Below, piece after piece: positions 32,695 to 41,248 of a stretch of 64,000 nt of DNA. The stretch is from assembly GCF_050908235.1 (NCBI RefSeq), contig NZ_CP194340.1; one strand, written 5' to 3'. The first letter of the stretch is position 1. Every line of letters begins with the position of its first letter. Position numbers and translations under genes: made by a program. The notes beneath the pieces were generated by a model. That model saw only the letters and a list, made by a program, of their open reading frames with translations. It ran no database searches and was not told the origin of the DNA. The stretch is from Pseudoramibacter alactolyticus (lineage in GTDB: Bacteria > Bacillota > Clostridia > Eubacteriales > Eubacteriaceae).

Positions 32695-33451
32695 CGTTCT
32701 CCTCGCCGTAAGCCACCGCCTCCAGGGTCAGCCCCCGGGCCGGCGCCGTCGCTCCGGCGGCCGTTCGGCCCTTCGCCGCGAGGATGGCCGCCATCGACTC
32801 GGGATCCCGACGGCCGCTGCCCATCTCGACAAGGGTTCCGGCGATGATGCGCACCATATTGTAGAGAAAGCCCGTTCCGCAAAAAGTGAAGGTGATCATC
32901 CGGCCTTTCTGCTCAATCCCGATGGCGTCGATGCGGCGCACGGTGGTTTTGGCTCCGCTGCCCGAGGCCATAAAGGTTTTAAAATCGTGGGTACCGACGA
33001 GGACCGCCGCCCCCCGGCGCATCGCGTCCACATTCAGCGGAAAACGCACATGCCAGCAAAAATCATCCGTCAGCGGATCGGCCACCGGCGCAGCCCACAC
33101 CCGATAACAATAGGTCTTTTCTTTAGCGCCGTAGCGGCTGTGAAAATCTGCGGGCACCTCAAAGCTTTTTTGGATGCGGATATCCCGGGGCAAATGGGCG
33201 TTAAGCGCCGGGGCAAAGCGATCCGCCGGCATGCGCACACGCGTTTTAAAATTGGCCCGCTGCCCCCGGGCGTGCACCCCGGCATCGGTGCGCCCGGCCC
33301 CATAAAGCGTCACCCGCTCGCCGGTCACCGCCGCGATAGCGTCCCCGATGGTTTCATCGATGCTCACAGCGTTTTGCTGGCGCTGCCACCCGGCATAACG
33401 CGTGCCCTTGTAGGCGATCACTAAGGCGATATTGCGCATGGCATCAATCAA
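32690..33451 (-). CDS. truA: tRNA pseudouridine(38-40) synthase
   Basis: TruA modifies U38-40 in the tRNA anticodon arm. The 253-residue protein has AYKGTRYAGWQRQQNA, the catalytic Asp in YGAGRTDAGVHARGQ, HLPRDIRIQ, KTYCYRVW and FLYNMVRIIAGTLVEMGSGR. The start overlaps the ecfT stop by eight bases; MRNIALV four codons in is an alternative. The ecf-truA-rplM order is common in Firmicutes. Confidence 0.96.
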   Translation of the reverse strand: MIDAMRNIALVIAYKGTRYAGWQRQQNAVSIDETIGDAIAAVTGERVTLYGAGRTDAGVHARGQRANFKTRVRMPADRFAPALNAHLPRDIRIQKSFEVPADFHSRYGAKEKTYCYRVWAAPVADPLTDDFCWHVRFPLNVDAMRRGAAVLVGTHDFKTFMASGSGAKTTVRRIDAIGIEQKGRMITFTFCGTGFLYNMVRIIAGTLVEMGSGRRDPESMAAILAAKGRTAAGATAPARGLTLEAVAYGEEND

Positions 33452-34265
33452 AAGGGAAGGGCAGCGGCCAGGTGAGAAAACGCGAGGCGATGAGCAACCC
33501 GGTGAGCACGGCCAGCATCAGATAGGCGCAGACATCGACGCGGGTATAGGCCAGCTCGTACATCCGGGTGCGGCCGCCGCCGCGGTAACATCGAGCTTCC
33601 ATGGCCGTGGCCAGTTCGTCCGCCCGGCGAAAGGCCGAGACAAACAGCGGCACCAGCACCGGGATCAATGCCTTGCCCCGGTCGATGATATTGCCGGTTT
33701 CAAAATCAGCCCCCCGGGCCTTCTGGGCTTTCATGATCTTGTCCGTCTCTTCCATCAGCGTCGGGATGAAGCGCAGCGCGATGGACATCATCATCGCCAG
33801 CTCGTGGGCAAAGCGTTTAAGCAGCGGCACCGCCTTCATGCAGGCCTCCATGCCGTCGGTCAGATCCATCGGCGCGGTGGCCAGAGTCATCACGCTGGTG
33901 CCGGCCACCAGCAAAATCAACCGGATCGCCATATAAACCGATACGCGAATTCCCTCCTGGGTAATATGCAGCGGCCCCCAGGTCACCACGGCGCGGCCCG
34001 GCGTCATAAACATATTGAGCACCAAGGTCAGCACGATGATGAAGATCAGCGGGCGCAGCCCTTTGGCCACATAACCGAAAGGGATTTTGGACAGGACGAT
34101 GACGGCAAGGAGAAACGCCGCTGCCAGCGCGTAGCCGTAGAGGTTGTTCACCACGAAAAGCAGCACGATATAGGCCAAGGTAAAGAGGATTTTCGTCCGC
34201 GGATCCAGGCGGTGAATCACCGAATCCGCCGGATAGTACTGACCGAGGGTGATGTCCTTAAACAT
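33444..34265 (-). CDS. ecfT: ECF transporter T component EcfT
   Basis: EcfT is the membrane scaffold that couples the ATPases to vitamin-binding S components. The 273-residue protein begins with LGQYYPADSVIHRLDPRTKI, has about six membrane helices and the two coupling helices containing KAQKARGADF (Ala-Arg-Gly) and ARCYRGGGRT. The ATG at 34265 overlaps ecfA2 by eight bases; a longer frame lies within it. It probably serves the solitary S component at 7407 among others. Confidence 0.96.
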   Translation of the reverse strand: MFKDITLGQYYPADSVIHRLDPRTKILFTLAYIVLLFVVNNLYGYALAAAFLLAVIVLSKIPFGYVAKGLRPLIFIIVLTLVLNMFMTPGRAVVTWGPLHITQEGIRVSVYMAIRLILLVAGTSVMTLATAPMDLTDGMEACMKAVPLLKRFAHELAMMMSIALRFIPTLMEETDKIMKAQKARGADFETGNIIDRGKALIPVLVPLFVSAFRRADELATAMEARCYRGGGRTRMYELAYTRVDVCAYLMLAVLTGLLIASRFLTWPLPFPFD

Positions 34266-35124
34266 GGCGCTCACCTCCCAGCACGCGGCCAATCTCCGCC
34301 CGGGCGGCGGCCACCGTGAAAATATCCTCGTCAATTTCCGGGTATTTTTGTTTGAGGGCGCGCATCAGGTATTTCACCTGGGGTACGGCCAGACCGATGC
34401 GCTCAAGCGCTTCGACGTGTTTAAAAACCGCCGCCGGTGTGTCGTAATAAACCGCTTTGCCCCGGTGCATCACAAGAATCTTATCCGCGTAACGCCCGAC
34501 GTCCTCCATGCTGTGGGACACGAGAATTACCGTATTGTGGGTCTCGTCGTGCAGCCGCGCAATCTGATCGAGAATTTCGTCCCGTCCCCGGGGATCGAGA
34601 CCCGCCGTGGGCTCGTCCAGGATGAGCACCTCGGGCTGCATGGCCAGCACCCCGGCGATGGCCACCCGGCGCATCTGCCCGCCGGACAACTCAAAGGGGG
34701 ATTTTTCCGCCACGGCATCATAGTCCAGGCCCACCATCTCGATGGCTCCGCGCACCCGCCGGGGAATTTCATCCTCGGGAATTTTAAGATTTTTAGGGCC
34801 AAAGGCCACATCTTTGGCCACGGTTTCCTCAAAGAGCTGATGCTCCGGATATTGGAAGACCAGTCCCACCGAATGGCGCAGCGCAATCAGATCCTTCTTA
34901 TTCTGAGCAAAGACATCTTTATCGCCAAGATACACCGTGCCGGCTGTGGGCGTGAGCAGGCCGTTAAGATGCTGAATCAGCGTGGACTTGCCGGAGCCGG
35001 TGTGCCCGATGAGGGCAATAAAGGCCCCGCTGTCCAGGGTGACCGTCACATCGTCCAGGGCCTTAAAGGCAAAGGGCGATCCCTGGGCGTAAATATGTTC
35101 CAAATGTTCGATTTTTACCGACAT
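34258..35124 (-). CDS. ecfA2: ECF transporter ATPase EcfA2
   Basis: The 288-residue ABC ATPase has Walker A GHTGSGKST, Q-loop in VGLVFQYPEHQLFEETV, signature LSGGQMRR, Walker B VLILDEPTAGLDP and the switch His in VILVSHSMED. QYPEHQLFEETVAKDVAFGP is typical of EcfA2. It overlaps both neighbours, which makes a tightly coupled ecfA1-ecfA2-ecfT unit. Confidence 0.96.
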   Translation of the reverse strand: MSVKIEHLEHIYAQGSPFAFKALDDVTVTLDSGAFIALIGHTGSGKSTLIQHLNGLLTPTAGTVYLGDKDVFAQNKKDLIALRHSVGLVFQYPEHQLFEETVAKDVAFGPKNLKIPEDEIPRRVRGAIEMVGLDYDAVAEKSPFELSGGQMRRVAIAGVLAMQPEVLILDEPTAGLDPRGRDEILDQIARLHDETHNTVILVSHSMEDVGRYADKILVMHRGKAVYYDTPAAVFKHVEALERIGLAVPQVKYLMRALKQKYPEIDEDIFTVAAARAEIGRVLGGERHV

Positions 35125-35966
35125 AAAGCGTCCACCATTTCGTCAATTTTCAGCACATCCGCCGGCACATCAAAGCCGTCGGCCCGCAGGCCGTGAGCCA
35201 GCTCGGTCATCGGCGGCACGTCCAGACCGATTTTCTTGAGCCCTTCCACCCGGGCAAATACTTCCCGGGGCGGACCTTCCATGATCTTCTGGCCCTCGTC
35301 CATCACGATGATCCGATCCGCGTCCACCAATTCAGCCATGTAGTGGGTGATGTGCAGCACCGTCATGCCCTTTTCGCGGTTGAGCCGCCTGATGGTGCCC
35401 ATCACCTCCTTGCGGCCGTTGGGGTCGAGCATGGCTGTCGGCTCGTCAAAGACGATGCACTCCGGCTCCATGGCGAGGATGCCGGCGATGGCGACGCGCT
35501 GCTTCTGCCCGCCGGACAGCTGATGAGGCTTCGCCCGGCGGTAGCCCCGCATGCCGACAATCCCCAGCACCTCGTCCACCTTTTGCCGGATCTGCTCCGA
35601 GGGGATGCCGAGATTTTCCATCCCGAAGGCCACATCGGTTTCTACCACAGAAGAAACCAGCTGATTATCCGGATTCTGGAACACCATCCCTGCCGACCGG
35701 CGAATATCCCAGATCTTTTTTTCATCCCGGGTGCTCATGCCCTTGATGCGCACGTCGCCGGCATCCGGCAGAATAATCGCGTTGAGCAACTTCGACAACG
35801 TCGACTTGCCCGAGCCGTTGTGGCCGATGATGCCGACAAACTCCCCGCGCTCGATGGCAAAAGAAACGTCGGTCAGCGCCACATGGGGCGCTTCTCCTTC
35901 CTCTGCCGGATAAGCGTAGCTCACGTGCGCCACCTCTATAATAGGATCGATTGATTGTTTTTCCAT
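35115..35966 (-). CDS. ecfA1: ECF transporter ATPase EcfA1
   Basis: The 283-residue ABC ATPase has Walker A GHNGSGKSTLSKLLNA, Q-loop FQNPDNQLVSSVVETDVAFG, signature LSGGQKQR, Walker B CIVFDEPTAMLDP and switch His in VLHITHYMAE. The ATG at 35966 follows TTGGAG; 14 upstream codons lack a ribosome site. First gene of the ecf unit, 68 bases after the rplQ terminator. Confidence 0.96.
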   Translation of the reverse strand: MEKQSIDPIIEVAHVSYAYPAEEGEAPHVALTDVSFAIERGEFVGIIGHNGSGKSTLSKLLNAIILPDAGDVRIKGMSTRDEKKIWDIRRSAGMVFQNPDNQLVSSVVETDVAFGMENLGIPSEQIRQKVDEVLGIVGMRGYRRAKPHQLSGGQKQRVAIAGILAMEPECIVFDEPTAMLDPNGRKEVMGTIRRLNREKGMTVLHITHYMAELVDADRIIVMDEGQKIMEGPPREVFARVEGLKKIGLDVPPMTELAHGLRADGFDVPADVLKIDEMVDALCR

Positions 35967-36034
35967 GCTTTGCTCCAAAAGAAATGATTGGCTTCTATTA
36001 TATCGCATTATGGCCGTTCTGCACGGGATTTTAC

Positions 36035-36064
36035 AAAAAAGAAGCCGAACCCTTTGGTTCGGCT
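36035..36064 (-). terminator. Intrinsic terminator after rplQ
   Basis: On the minus strand AGCCGAACC/GGTTCGGCT is followed by TCTTTTTTG. It closes the long ribosomal superoperon before ecfA1. Confidence 0.9.
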
Positions 36065-36083
36065 CCCTGATTGACTGTTTGGC

Positions 36084-36425
36084 TTAGACCAATTCGATGA
36101 TCGCCACCTCCGCGGCGTCCCCGCGGCGGGGTCCCACTTTGTAAATGCGGGTGTATCCGCCCTGGCGTTCTTCATATTTCGGTGCGATTTCTTCAAAGAG
36201 GTGGGTCACCACATCCTCTTTGGTAATATATGCCAGCGCTTTTCTTCTGGCGTTCAAATCACCTTTTTTGCCCAAAGTCACCATTCTTTCCGCCATTCTT
36301 CTAACTTCCTTCGCACGGGTCAGCGTCGTTTCAATGCGGCCCTTTTCCAGAAGCGATGTGGTCAGATTTCTGAGCATGGCTTTTCTTTGCGCACTGGTGC
36401 GTCCTAATTTTCTATAACCAGCCAT
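36084..36425 (-). CDS. rplQ: 50S ribosomal protein L17
   Basis: The 113-residue protein has GYRKLGRTSAQRKAMLRNL, TSLLEKGRIETTLTRAKEVR and YTRIYKVGPRRGDAAEVAII. Five bases separate it from rpoA, and it is the last gene of the alpha operon. Confidence 0.98.
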   Translation of the reverse strand: MAGYRKLGRTSAQRKAMLRNLTTSLLEKGRIETTLTRAKEVRRMAERMVTLGKKGDLNARRKALAYITKEDVVTHLFEEIAPKYEERQGGYTRIYKVGPRRGDAAEVAIIELV

Positions 36426-36430
36426 CTAAT

Positions 36431-37387
36431 CTACTCCTTCGTTTTATCTTCCTGACTCAAAGACAAGCCCATTTCGGCCAGCTTGTGCTTGATTTCGTTC
36501 AGCGACTTGCGGCCAAGGTTGCGCACCTTCATCATGTCTTCTTCGGTCTTTTGCGTCAGTTTTTCTACTGTATCAATGTTTGCACGTCTAAGGCAGTTGC
36601 TGGAGCGCACGGAAAGTTCCAGCTCCTCGATGGACATTTCACGGATGCGTTCCCGCTCGGTTTCTTCCTTCTCGACGATGGTTTCCACCGAACCGGCTTC
36701 CTCCGTCAGATCGATAAACAGGCGCAGATGGTCGTTCATCACCTTAGCGGACAGAGACAGCGCTTCTTCCGGCGATGTGGTGCCGTCGGTCCAGATTTCG
36801 AGCGTCAGCTTGTCAAAATCCGTCACCTGCCCCACACGGGTATCTTCCACGCGGAAGATCACCTTGCGGATCGGTGAAAAGATGGAGTCCATCGGCAGGG
36901 TGCCAATGGGCATGCCATCGTACTTATTTTTTTCGGAAGGTCTGTAGCCTCTGCCGACTTCAAGCGCCATTTCCATGGTCAGTTCGGCATCGCCGGCCAT
37001 CGTGCAGATATGCATGTCCGGATTGAGGATTTCCACCTCCGGCCCGGCGATGATGTCGCCGGCGGTGACTTCCCCCGCTCCTTTGGCCTCGATCCGCACG
37101 GTTTGCAGTTCGTCGGTGTGCATCACGGCACACAGGCCCTTAAGGTTGAGCAGAATCTCAATGACGTCTTCCTTGATGCCGGGAATCGTCGAGAATTCAT
37201 GCAGCACCCCGTCGATCTTTACCGTGGTGATCGCCACCCCGGGCAGAGACGACAGCATGATGCGGCGCAAACTATTGCCCAAAGTTGTTCCGTAACCCCT
37301 TTCCAGAGGTTCGACCGTAAATTTTCCGTAGGTATTATCTTCAGATCTATCAACTAGCTTGATAAACGGTTTTTCAAATTCGATCAT
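36431..37387 (-). CDS. rpoA: RNA polymerase alpha subunit
   Basis: The 318-residue protein has the N-terminal dimerisation domain (ERGYGTTLGNSLRRIMLSSL, LPGVAITTVKIDGVLHEFST) and the C-terminal UP-element-binding domain (ELSVRSSNCLRRANIDTVEK, RNLGRKSLNEIKHKLAEMGL), joined by an acidic linker with a Glu/Arg-rich stretch. It lies between rpsD and rplQ, as usual in the alpha operon. Confidence 0.98.
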   Translation of the reverse strand: MIEFEKPFIKLVDRSEDNTYGKFTVEPLERGYGTTLGNSLRRIMLSSLPGVAITTVKIDGVLHEFSTIPGIKEDVIEILLNLKGLCAVMHTDELQTVRIEAKGAGEVTAGDIIAGPEVEILNPDMHICTMAGDAELTMEMALEVGRGYRPSEKNKYDGMPIGTLPMDSIFSPIRKVIFRVEDTRVGQVTDFDKLTLEIWTDGTTSPEEALSLSAKVMNDHLRLFIDLTEEAGSVETIVEKEETERERIREMSIEELELSVRSSNCLRRANIDTVEKLTQKTEEDMMKVRNLGRKSLNEIKHKLAEMGLSLSQEDKTKE

Positions 37388-37460
37388 AAAATCGATACCC
37401 TCCTAAAATTAATCAATCTTCCACTACGCGAGGGTTAGCCATTCAAACAATACCCCGATC

Positions 37461-38090
37461 TTACTTCGAGTACAATTCGACGATAAGATGTTCGGCAATT
37501 TCAATGTCAATATCCTCACGGGAAGGTTTGCCAATGACTTTGCCACTGAGTTTTTCAAGATCTGCTTCCAGCCACGGAACGATGGCTCGATTTTCGGTCG
37601 ATTCGACAACTTCTTTGAATTTAGCCGATTTTTTGCTCTTGTCTGCAACAGAGATCACATCACCGGCCTTTAACTGATAGGACGCGACGTTGACCTTCGC
37701 CCCATTGACAAGAAAATGGCCGTGCAGCACGAGCTGACGTGCTTCTTTGCGGGACTGTCCCATGCCCATGCGGTAAACCGCATTGTCCAGGCGGGTTTCC
37801 AGCAGTGCCAGGAGATTTTCCCCGGTGATGCCCTGCTGTTTTTCAGCCACGTCAAAATAATGCCTGAATTGTTTTTCAAGGACGCCATAAATACGTTTGA
37901 CCTTCTGTTTTTCACGAAGCTGCAGACCGTATTCTGACAATTTCGCCCGGCGCTTCGGCGCGCCGCCCGGCGGTGTCGGCCGCTTGCCAAAGGCGCATTT
38001 GTCTTTGGCGTAGCATCTTTCACCTTTTAAATAAAGTTTCGTGCCTTCGCGTCTGCATTGACGGCAGGCTGCTTCTGTATATCTTGCCAT
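37461..38090 (-). CDS. rpsD: 30S ribosomal protein S4 (zinc type)
   Basis: S4 starts 30S assembly. The 209-residue protein has a zinc-finger N-terminus with Cys9, Cys12, Cys26 and Cys31, KRRAKLSEYGLQLREKQKV, and the S4 RNA-binding domain LETRLDNAVYRMGMGQSRKE. The ATG at 38090 (MARYTEAAC) is chosen; 16 upstream codons overlap rpsK. The zinc form suggests that a C-minus paralogue may exist elsewhere. Confidence 0.97.
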   Translation of the reverse strand: MARYTEAACRQCRREGTKLYLKGERCYAKDKCAFGKRPTPPGGAPKRRAKLSEYGLQLREKQKVKRIYGVLEKQFRHYFDVAEKQQGITGENLLALLETRLDNAVYRMGMGQSRKEARQLVLHGHFLVNGAKVNVASYQLKAGDVISVADKSKKSAKFKEVVESTENRAIVPWLEADLEKLSGKVIGKPSREDIDIEIAEHLIVELYSK

Positions 38091-38107
38091 AAATTCAAAA
38101 CCTCCAA

Positions 38108-38500
38108 TTAGACTCTTCTGCGTTTCGGCGGACGGCAACCGTTGTGCGGAATCGGTGTAACGTCGCGGATGACGGTGATCTCAAGACCTGCAGCCTGCAG
38201 TGCACGAATGGCTGCTTCGCGGCCGGATCCCGGGCCTTTAACGTTGACTTCAACGCTTCTCAGACCGTGTTCCATCGCGAGCTTGGCCGCCTGTTCACTG
38301 GCCATCTGAGCCGCAAACGGCGTGCTCTTCTTGGAGCCTCTGAATCCCATTTCGCCGGCGGATGCCCATGACAGCGCATTGCCGGCCGTATCGGTGATGG
38401 TGACAATTGTATTGTTAAAAGAAGACTGAATGTGGACCTGGCCGCGTTCAATATTCTTTTTGATCTTTCTTTTTTTAGATCTGACTGCTTTCTTAGCCAA
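38108..38500 (-). CDS. rpsK: 30S ribosomal protein S11
   Basis: The 130-residue protein shows KKNIERGQVHIQSSFNNTIV, the ALSWASAGEMGFRGSKKSTP segment and the end PIPHNGCRPPKRRRV. The Asn-Gly in PHNGC is the family's isoaspartate-prone site. Alpha operon order rpsM-rpsK-rpsD. Confidence 0.98.
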   Translation of the reverse strand: MAKKAVRSKKRKIKKNIERGQVHIQSSFNNTIVTITDTAGNALSWASAGEMGFRGSKKSTPFAAQMASEQAAKLAMEHGLRSVEVNVKGPGSGREAAIRALQAAGLEITVIRDVTPIPHNGCRPPKRRRV

Positions 38501-38512
38501 AGTTCAACCTCC

Positions 38513-38881
38513 TTATTTCTTGCTGCGACCGACGGTTCTCTTCGGACCCTTGCGGGTTCTGGCGTTGGTTTTCGTCTTTTGACCGCGGACCGGCAGGCCG
38601 CGACGATGACGATAGCCGCGATAGGAGCCGATTTCAATCAGCCGCTTGATGTTGAGATTGACTTCTCTGCGAAGATCCCCTTCGACGGTGTACTTTTCGT
38701 CCAAAATGTTTCGCAGGCTATTAACTTCGTCTTCCGTTAAGTCTTTGCATCTGGTGTTCGGGTCGATTTTCAGTTCTGCTAAAATTTCCTTGGAAGTGCT
38801 TCTTCCAATACCGTAGATATAAGTCAAGCCGACTTCGACGCGCTTGTTGCGCGGCAAGTCAACCCCGGCAATTCTTGCCAT
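38513..38881 (-). CDS. rpsM: 30S ribosomal protein S13
   Basis: The 122-residue protein has ARIAGVDLPRNKRVEVGLTY, IYGIGRSTSKEIL, and the basic tail RHRRGLPVRGQKTKTNART that contacts the P site. The 200 bases between it and rpmJ are AT-rich and may carry a secondary promoter, but no clear box pair is seen. Confidence 0.98.
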   Translation of the reverse strand: MARIAGVDLPRNKRVEVGLTYIYGIGRSTSKEILAELKIDPNTRCKDLTEDEVNSLRNILDEKYTVEGDLRREVNLNIKRLIEIGSYRGYRHRRGLPVRGQKTKTNARTRKGPKRTVGRSKK

Positions 38882-39081
38882 AAATTGTACCTCCTAAAAT
38901 CATGTACATGATGATCTGAGCTGCTGAAGTGACAGTCACAGCCCATGTCCGCCGGACTCCGAAAGATTAATCCGAGTTTCTTCGCATTAATCCGCAATCA
39001 GTCCGAACCTCATTTATAATAATCGGTGATTAATTGCCGCGGCCACCGCTTATTAACAAAAAATAAATGGACGGCTAAAAC

Positions 39082-39195
39082 TCAGCCTTGTTTTTGTTTG
39101 TGCTTCGGATTTTCACAAATCACCATGACTTTGCCATGGCGTTTGATGACTTTGCATTTTTCGCAAATGGGTTTCACAGATGCTCTGACTTTCAT
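39082..39195 (-). CDS. rpmJ: 50S ribosomal protein L36
   Basis: The 37-residue protein reads MKVRASVKPICEKCKVIKRH at its start and has the zinc ligands Cys11, Cys14, Cys27 and His32 (CENPKHKQKQG end). It is the zinc-containing form and lies between infA and rpsM, as usual. Confidence 0.97.
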   Translation of the reverse strand: MKVRASVKPICEKCKVIKRHGKVMVICENPKHKQKQG

Positions 39196-39209
39196 TTTAA
39201 ACTCCTTTG

Positions 39210-39437
39210 TTACGATCGGCCTTTGCCGCGCCAGACAATACGCCCCCGGTCGAGATCATAGGGGGAGAGTTCGAGGCTGACTTCATCTCCAGGCAGGATG
39301 CGGATGTAATTCATCCGAAGTTTACCGGAAATATGCGCTGTGACTTGATGTCCGTTTTCTAATTCAACTAAAAAAACCGTGTTCGGCAAAGCCTCGACAA
39401 CTTTTCCTTTAACCTCAATAACATCTTTTTTCGCCAC
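39210..39437 (-). CDS. infA: Translation initiation factor IF-1
   Basis: The 75-residue OB-fold protein has IEVKGKVVEALPNTVFLVEL, GHQVTAHISGKLRMNYIRIL and GDEVSLELSPYDLDRGRIVW. It follows the KOW gene at once. Confidence 0.98.
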   Translation of the reverse strand: MAKKDVIEVKGKVVEALPNTVFLVELENGHQVTAHISGKLRMNYIRILPGDEVSLELSPYDLDRGRIVWRGKGRS

Positions 39438-39440
39438 AGA

Positions 39441-39737
39441 TTAAACCTCCTCTTTCTGATCCTCTGTGCTTTCGCCATTCCAGGGTGATAACCATCTTCG
39501 TATTTCGGCGTTTTGAATTTTCTGGCCGGACGTTAATCTAACTTGTATATCATACACGATCGACTGCGTTGGCGCAATATGTTTTATTTTTTTCTTTTTC
39601 GGCCGGCTGATTTTCCGCGATGCTCCATCACTTAACAGCACATAGCCGTCATCGGGAATCCCAACGACGATCATAAACTGATTTTTATCGCGTCCGGCTT
39701 TGGATCTGACAACCTGCCCGATGACACAGCAACTCAT
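39441..39737 (-). CDS. KOW-domain RNA-binding protein (L14e-like)
   Basis: The 98-residue protein begins IGQVVRSKAGRDKNQFMIVV, the KOW/L14e-like fold, then PDDGYVLLSDGASRKISRPK with a Lys cluster. Such genes lie between map and infA in many Clostridia and are annotated as KOW or L14e-like proteins; they are thought to bind ribosomal RNA, but function is unproven. Eight bases separate it from map. Confidence 0.85.
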   Translation of the reverse strand: MSCCVIGQVVRSKAGRDKNQFMIVVGIPDDGYVLLSDGASRKISRPKKKKIKHIAPTQSIVYDIQVRLTSGQKIQNAEIRRWLSPWNGESTEDQKEEV

Positions 39738-39745
39738 GGATCACC

Positions 39746-40498
39746 TTAATCGACAAGCGTCAGAATTTCGGGTTCGCCGTCACCGGTAATGGTGATGGTG
39801 TTTTCATAATGGGCAGCGAGGGAATGGTCGTCGGTGACGACGGTCCAGTCGTTGTCGAGGGTATGCACGTCGTAGCCGCCGATGTTCACCATCGGCTCGA
39901 TGGCCAGGCACATCCCCTTGACGAGCCTTGGCCCGTGTCCCGGTTTGCCATAGTTCGGAACCGGCGGATCCTCGTGCATTTCCCGGCCGATGCCATGACC
40001 GACGTAATCACGAACGACCGAGAAGCCGGCGGCTTCTGCATACAGCTGCACCGCATGCCCGATATCAGACAGCCGATTGCCGACATGCGCCTGGGCAATG
40101 CCTTTAAAGAAGGATTCCCGGGTCACATCGATGAGCTTTTGCGCTTCATCGGAAATCTGGCCGACGCCCCAGGTCCGCGCCGCGTCGCCGACATAACCGT
40201 CGAGGGTTGCGCCAAGATCGATGGCGATGATGTCACCTTCCTTTAGGGCATAATCGCCGGGGAAGCCGTGCACCACTTCGTCGTTAACCGACGCGCAGAT
40301 CGCGTACGGAAACCCGCCGTAGCCCAAAAACGTCGGATATGCGCCGGCATCCCGAAAATATTTTTCGGCCATGTCGTTGAGCTGCATCGTGGTGACGCCC
40401 GGTTTGATCCTGTCGCGCAGCATGTTGTGGCATTCCCCCACCAGACGCCCGGCAGCTCGCATTTTTTTAATTTCGTTCGCACTTTTAATGCTGATCAT
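39746..40498 (-). CDS. map: Methionine aminopeptidase, type I
   Basis: Map removes the N-terminal Met from new proteins. The 250-residue protein has the metal ligands in IIAIDLGATLDGYVGDAAR (two Asp), HGIGREMHEDPPVPNYG (His), CLAIEPMVNIGG (Glu) and AAHYENTITIT (Glu). It follows adk by 51 bases. The ribosome site is weak (GAAAG). Confidence 0.97.
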   Translation of the reverse strand: MISIKSANEIKKMRAAGRLVGECHNMLRDRIKPGVTTMQLNDMAEKYFRDAGAYPTFLGYGGFPYAICASVNDEVVHGFPGDYALKEGDIIAIDLGATLDGYVGDAARTWGVGQISDEAQKLIDVTRESFFKGIAQAHVGNRLSDIGHAVQLYAEAAGFSVVRDYVGHGIGREMHEDPPVPNYGKPGHGPRLVKGMCLAIEPMVNIGGYDVHTLDNDWTVVTDDHSLAAHYENTITITGDGEPEILTLVD

Positions 40499-40549
40499 GG
40501 TTTCACACTTTCTTGGTCTGTCAATTCTTTGATATGAAAAATCACATCG

Positions 40550-41200
40550 TTATGATGCTTGATCAATTTTTAAGAAAATGGCCCGGGTCACGTCGTCCAT
40601 CGGCTGATCGCCGTCGATGTTCACAAGAATCTGTTTGCACTGATAATAATCGATCAGCGGCGCCGTTTCCAAATGGTAAACCGACAGGCGCGTGCGCACG
40701 GTCGCTTCGGAATCGTCCGGCCGCTGCACCAGCGTCTCGCCGTCATTGTCACAAACATTGCCTGTCTTCGGCGGATTGAAATGAACGTGATAGGACGCGC
40801 CGCACCTCGGGCACACCCGACGCCCGACCACCCGTTCCACGAGCTTGGATTCGGGCACCTCGATGTTCAGGGCGACGTCGAGCGGCTTGCCGATTTTTTG
40901 ATTAAACGCGGAGAGCGCAGAGGCCTGGGCGACCGTTCTCGGAAAACCGTCGAGCAGGTAGCCGTCGGCACAATCGTCCTTTGTGATGCGGTCTTCAACC
41001 AGCGCGATGACAAGTTCGTCCGGCACCAATTTCCCCGCATCCATATAGGCTTTTGCTTTTTGCCCCAGTTCCGTATTATTTTTAATGTTATCTCTAAACA
41101 AATCCCCGGTTGAAATGTGTTCAATGCCGTATTTGGCGGCGATCTTCTTCGCCTGCGTTCCCTTGCCGGCACCTGGAGGGCCCAATAATACGATTCTCAT
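40550..41200 (-). CDS. adk: Adenylate kinase (zinc-lid form)
   Basis: Adk interconverts AMP, ADP and ATP. The 216-residue protein has the P-loop GPPGAGKGTQAKKIAAKYG, STGDLFRDN, DGFPRTVAQA and a lid with CPRCGASYH...CDNDG, the Cys3-Asp zinc site of Gram-positive enzymes. The ATG at 41200 follows AGGAG; eight upstream codons are rejected. It lies between secY and map, as is usual. Confidence 0.97.
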   Translation of the reverse strand: MRIVLLGPPGAGKGTQAKKIAAKYGIEHISTGDLFRDNIKNNTELGQKAKAYMDAGKLVPDELVIALVEDRITKDDCADGYLLDGFPRTVAQASALSAFNQKIGKPLDVALNIEVPESKLVERVVGRRVCPRCGASYHVHFNPPKTGNVCDNDGETLVQRPDDSEATVRTRLSVYHLETAPLIDYYQCKQILVNIDGDQPMDDVTRAIFLKIDQAS

Positions 41201-41248
41201 TTTCTTTACGCTCCTATTCTCCATATCTTATTGAATTGTTTTGACTGC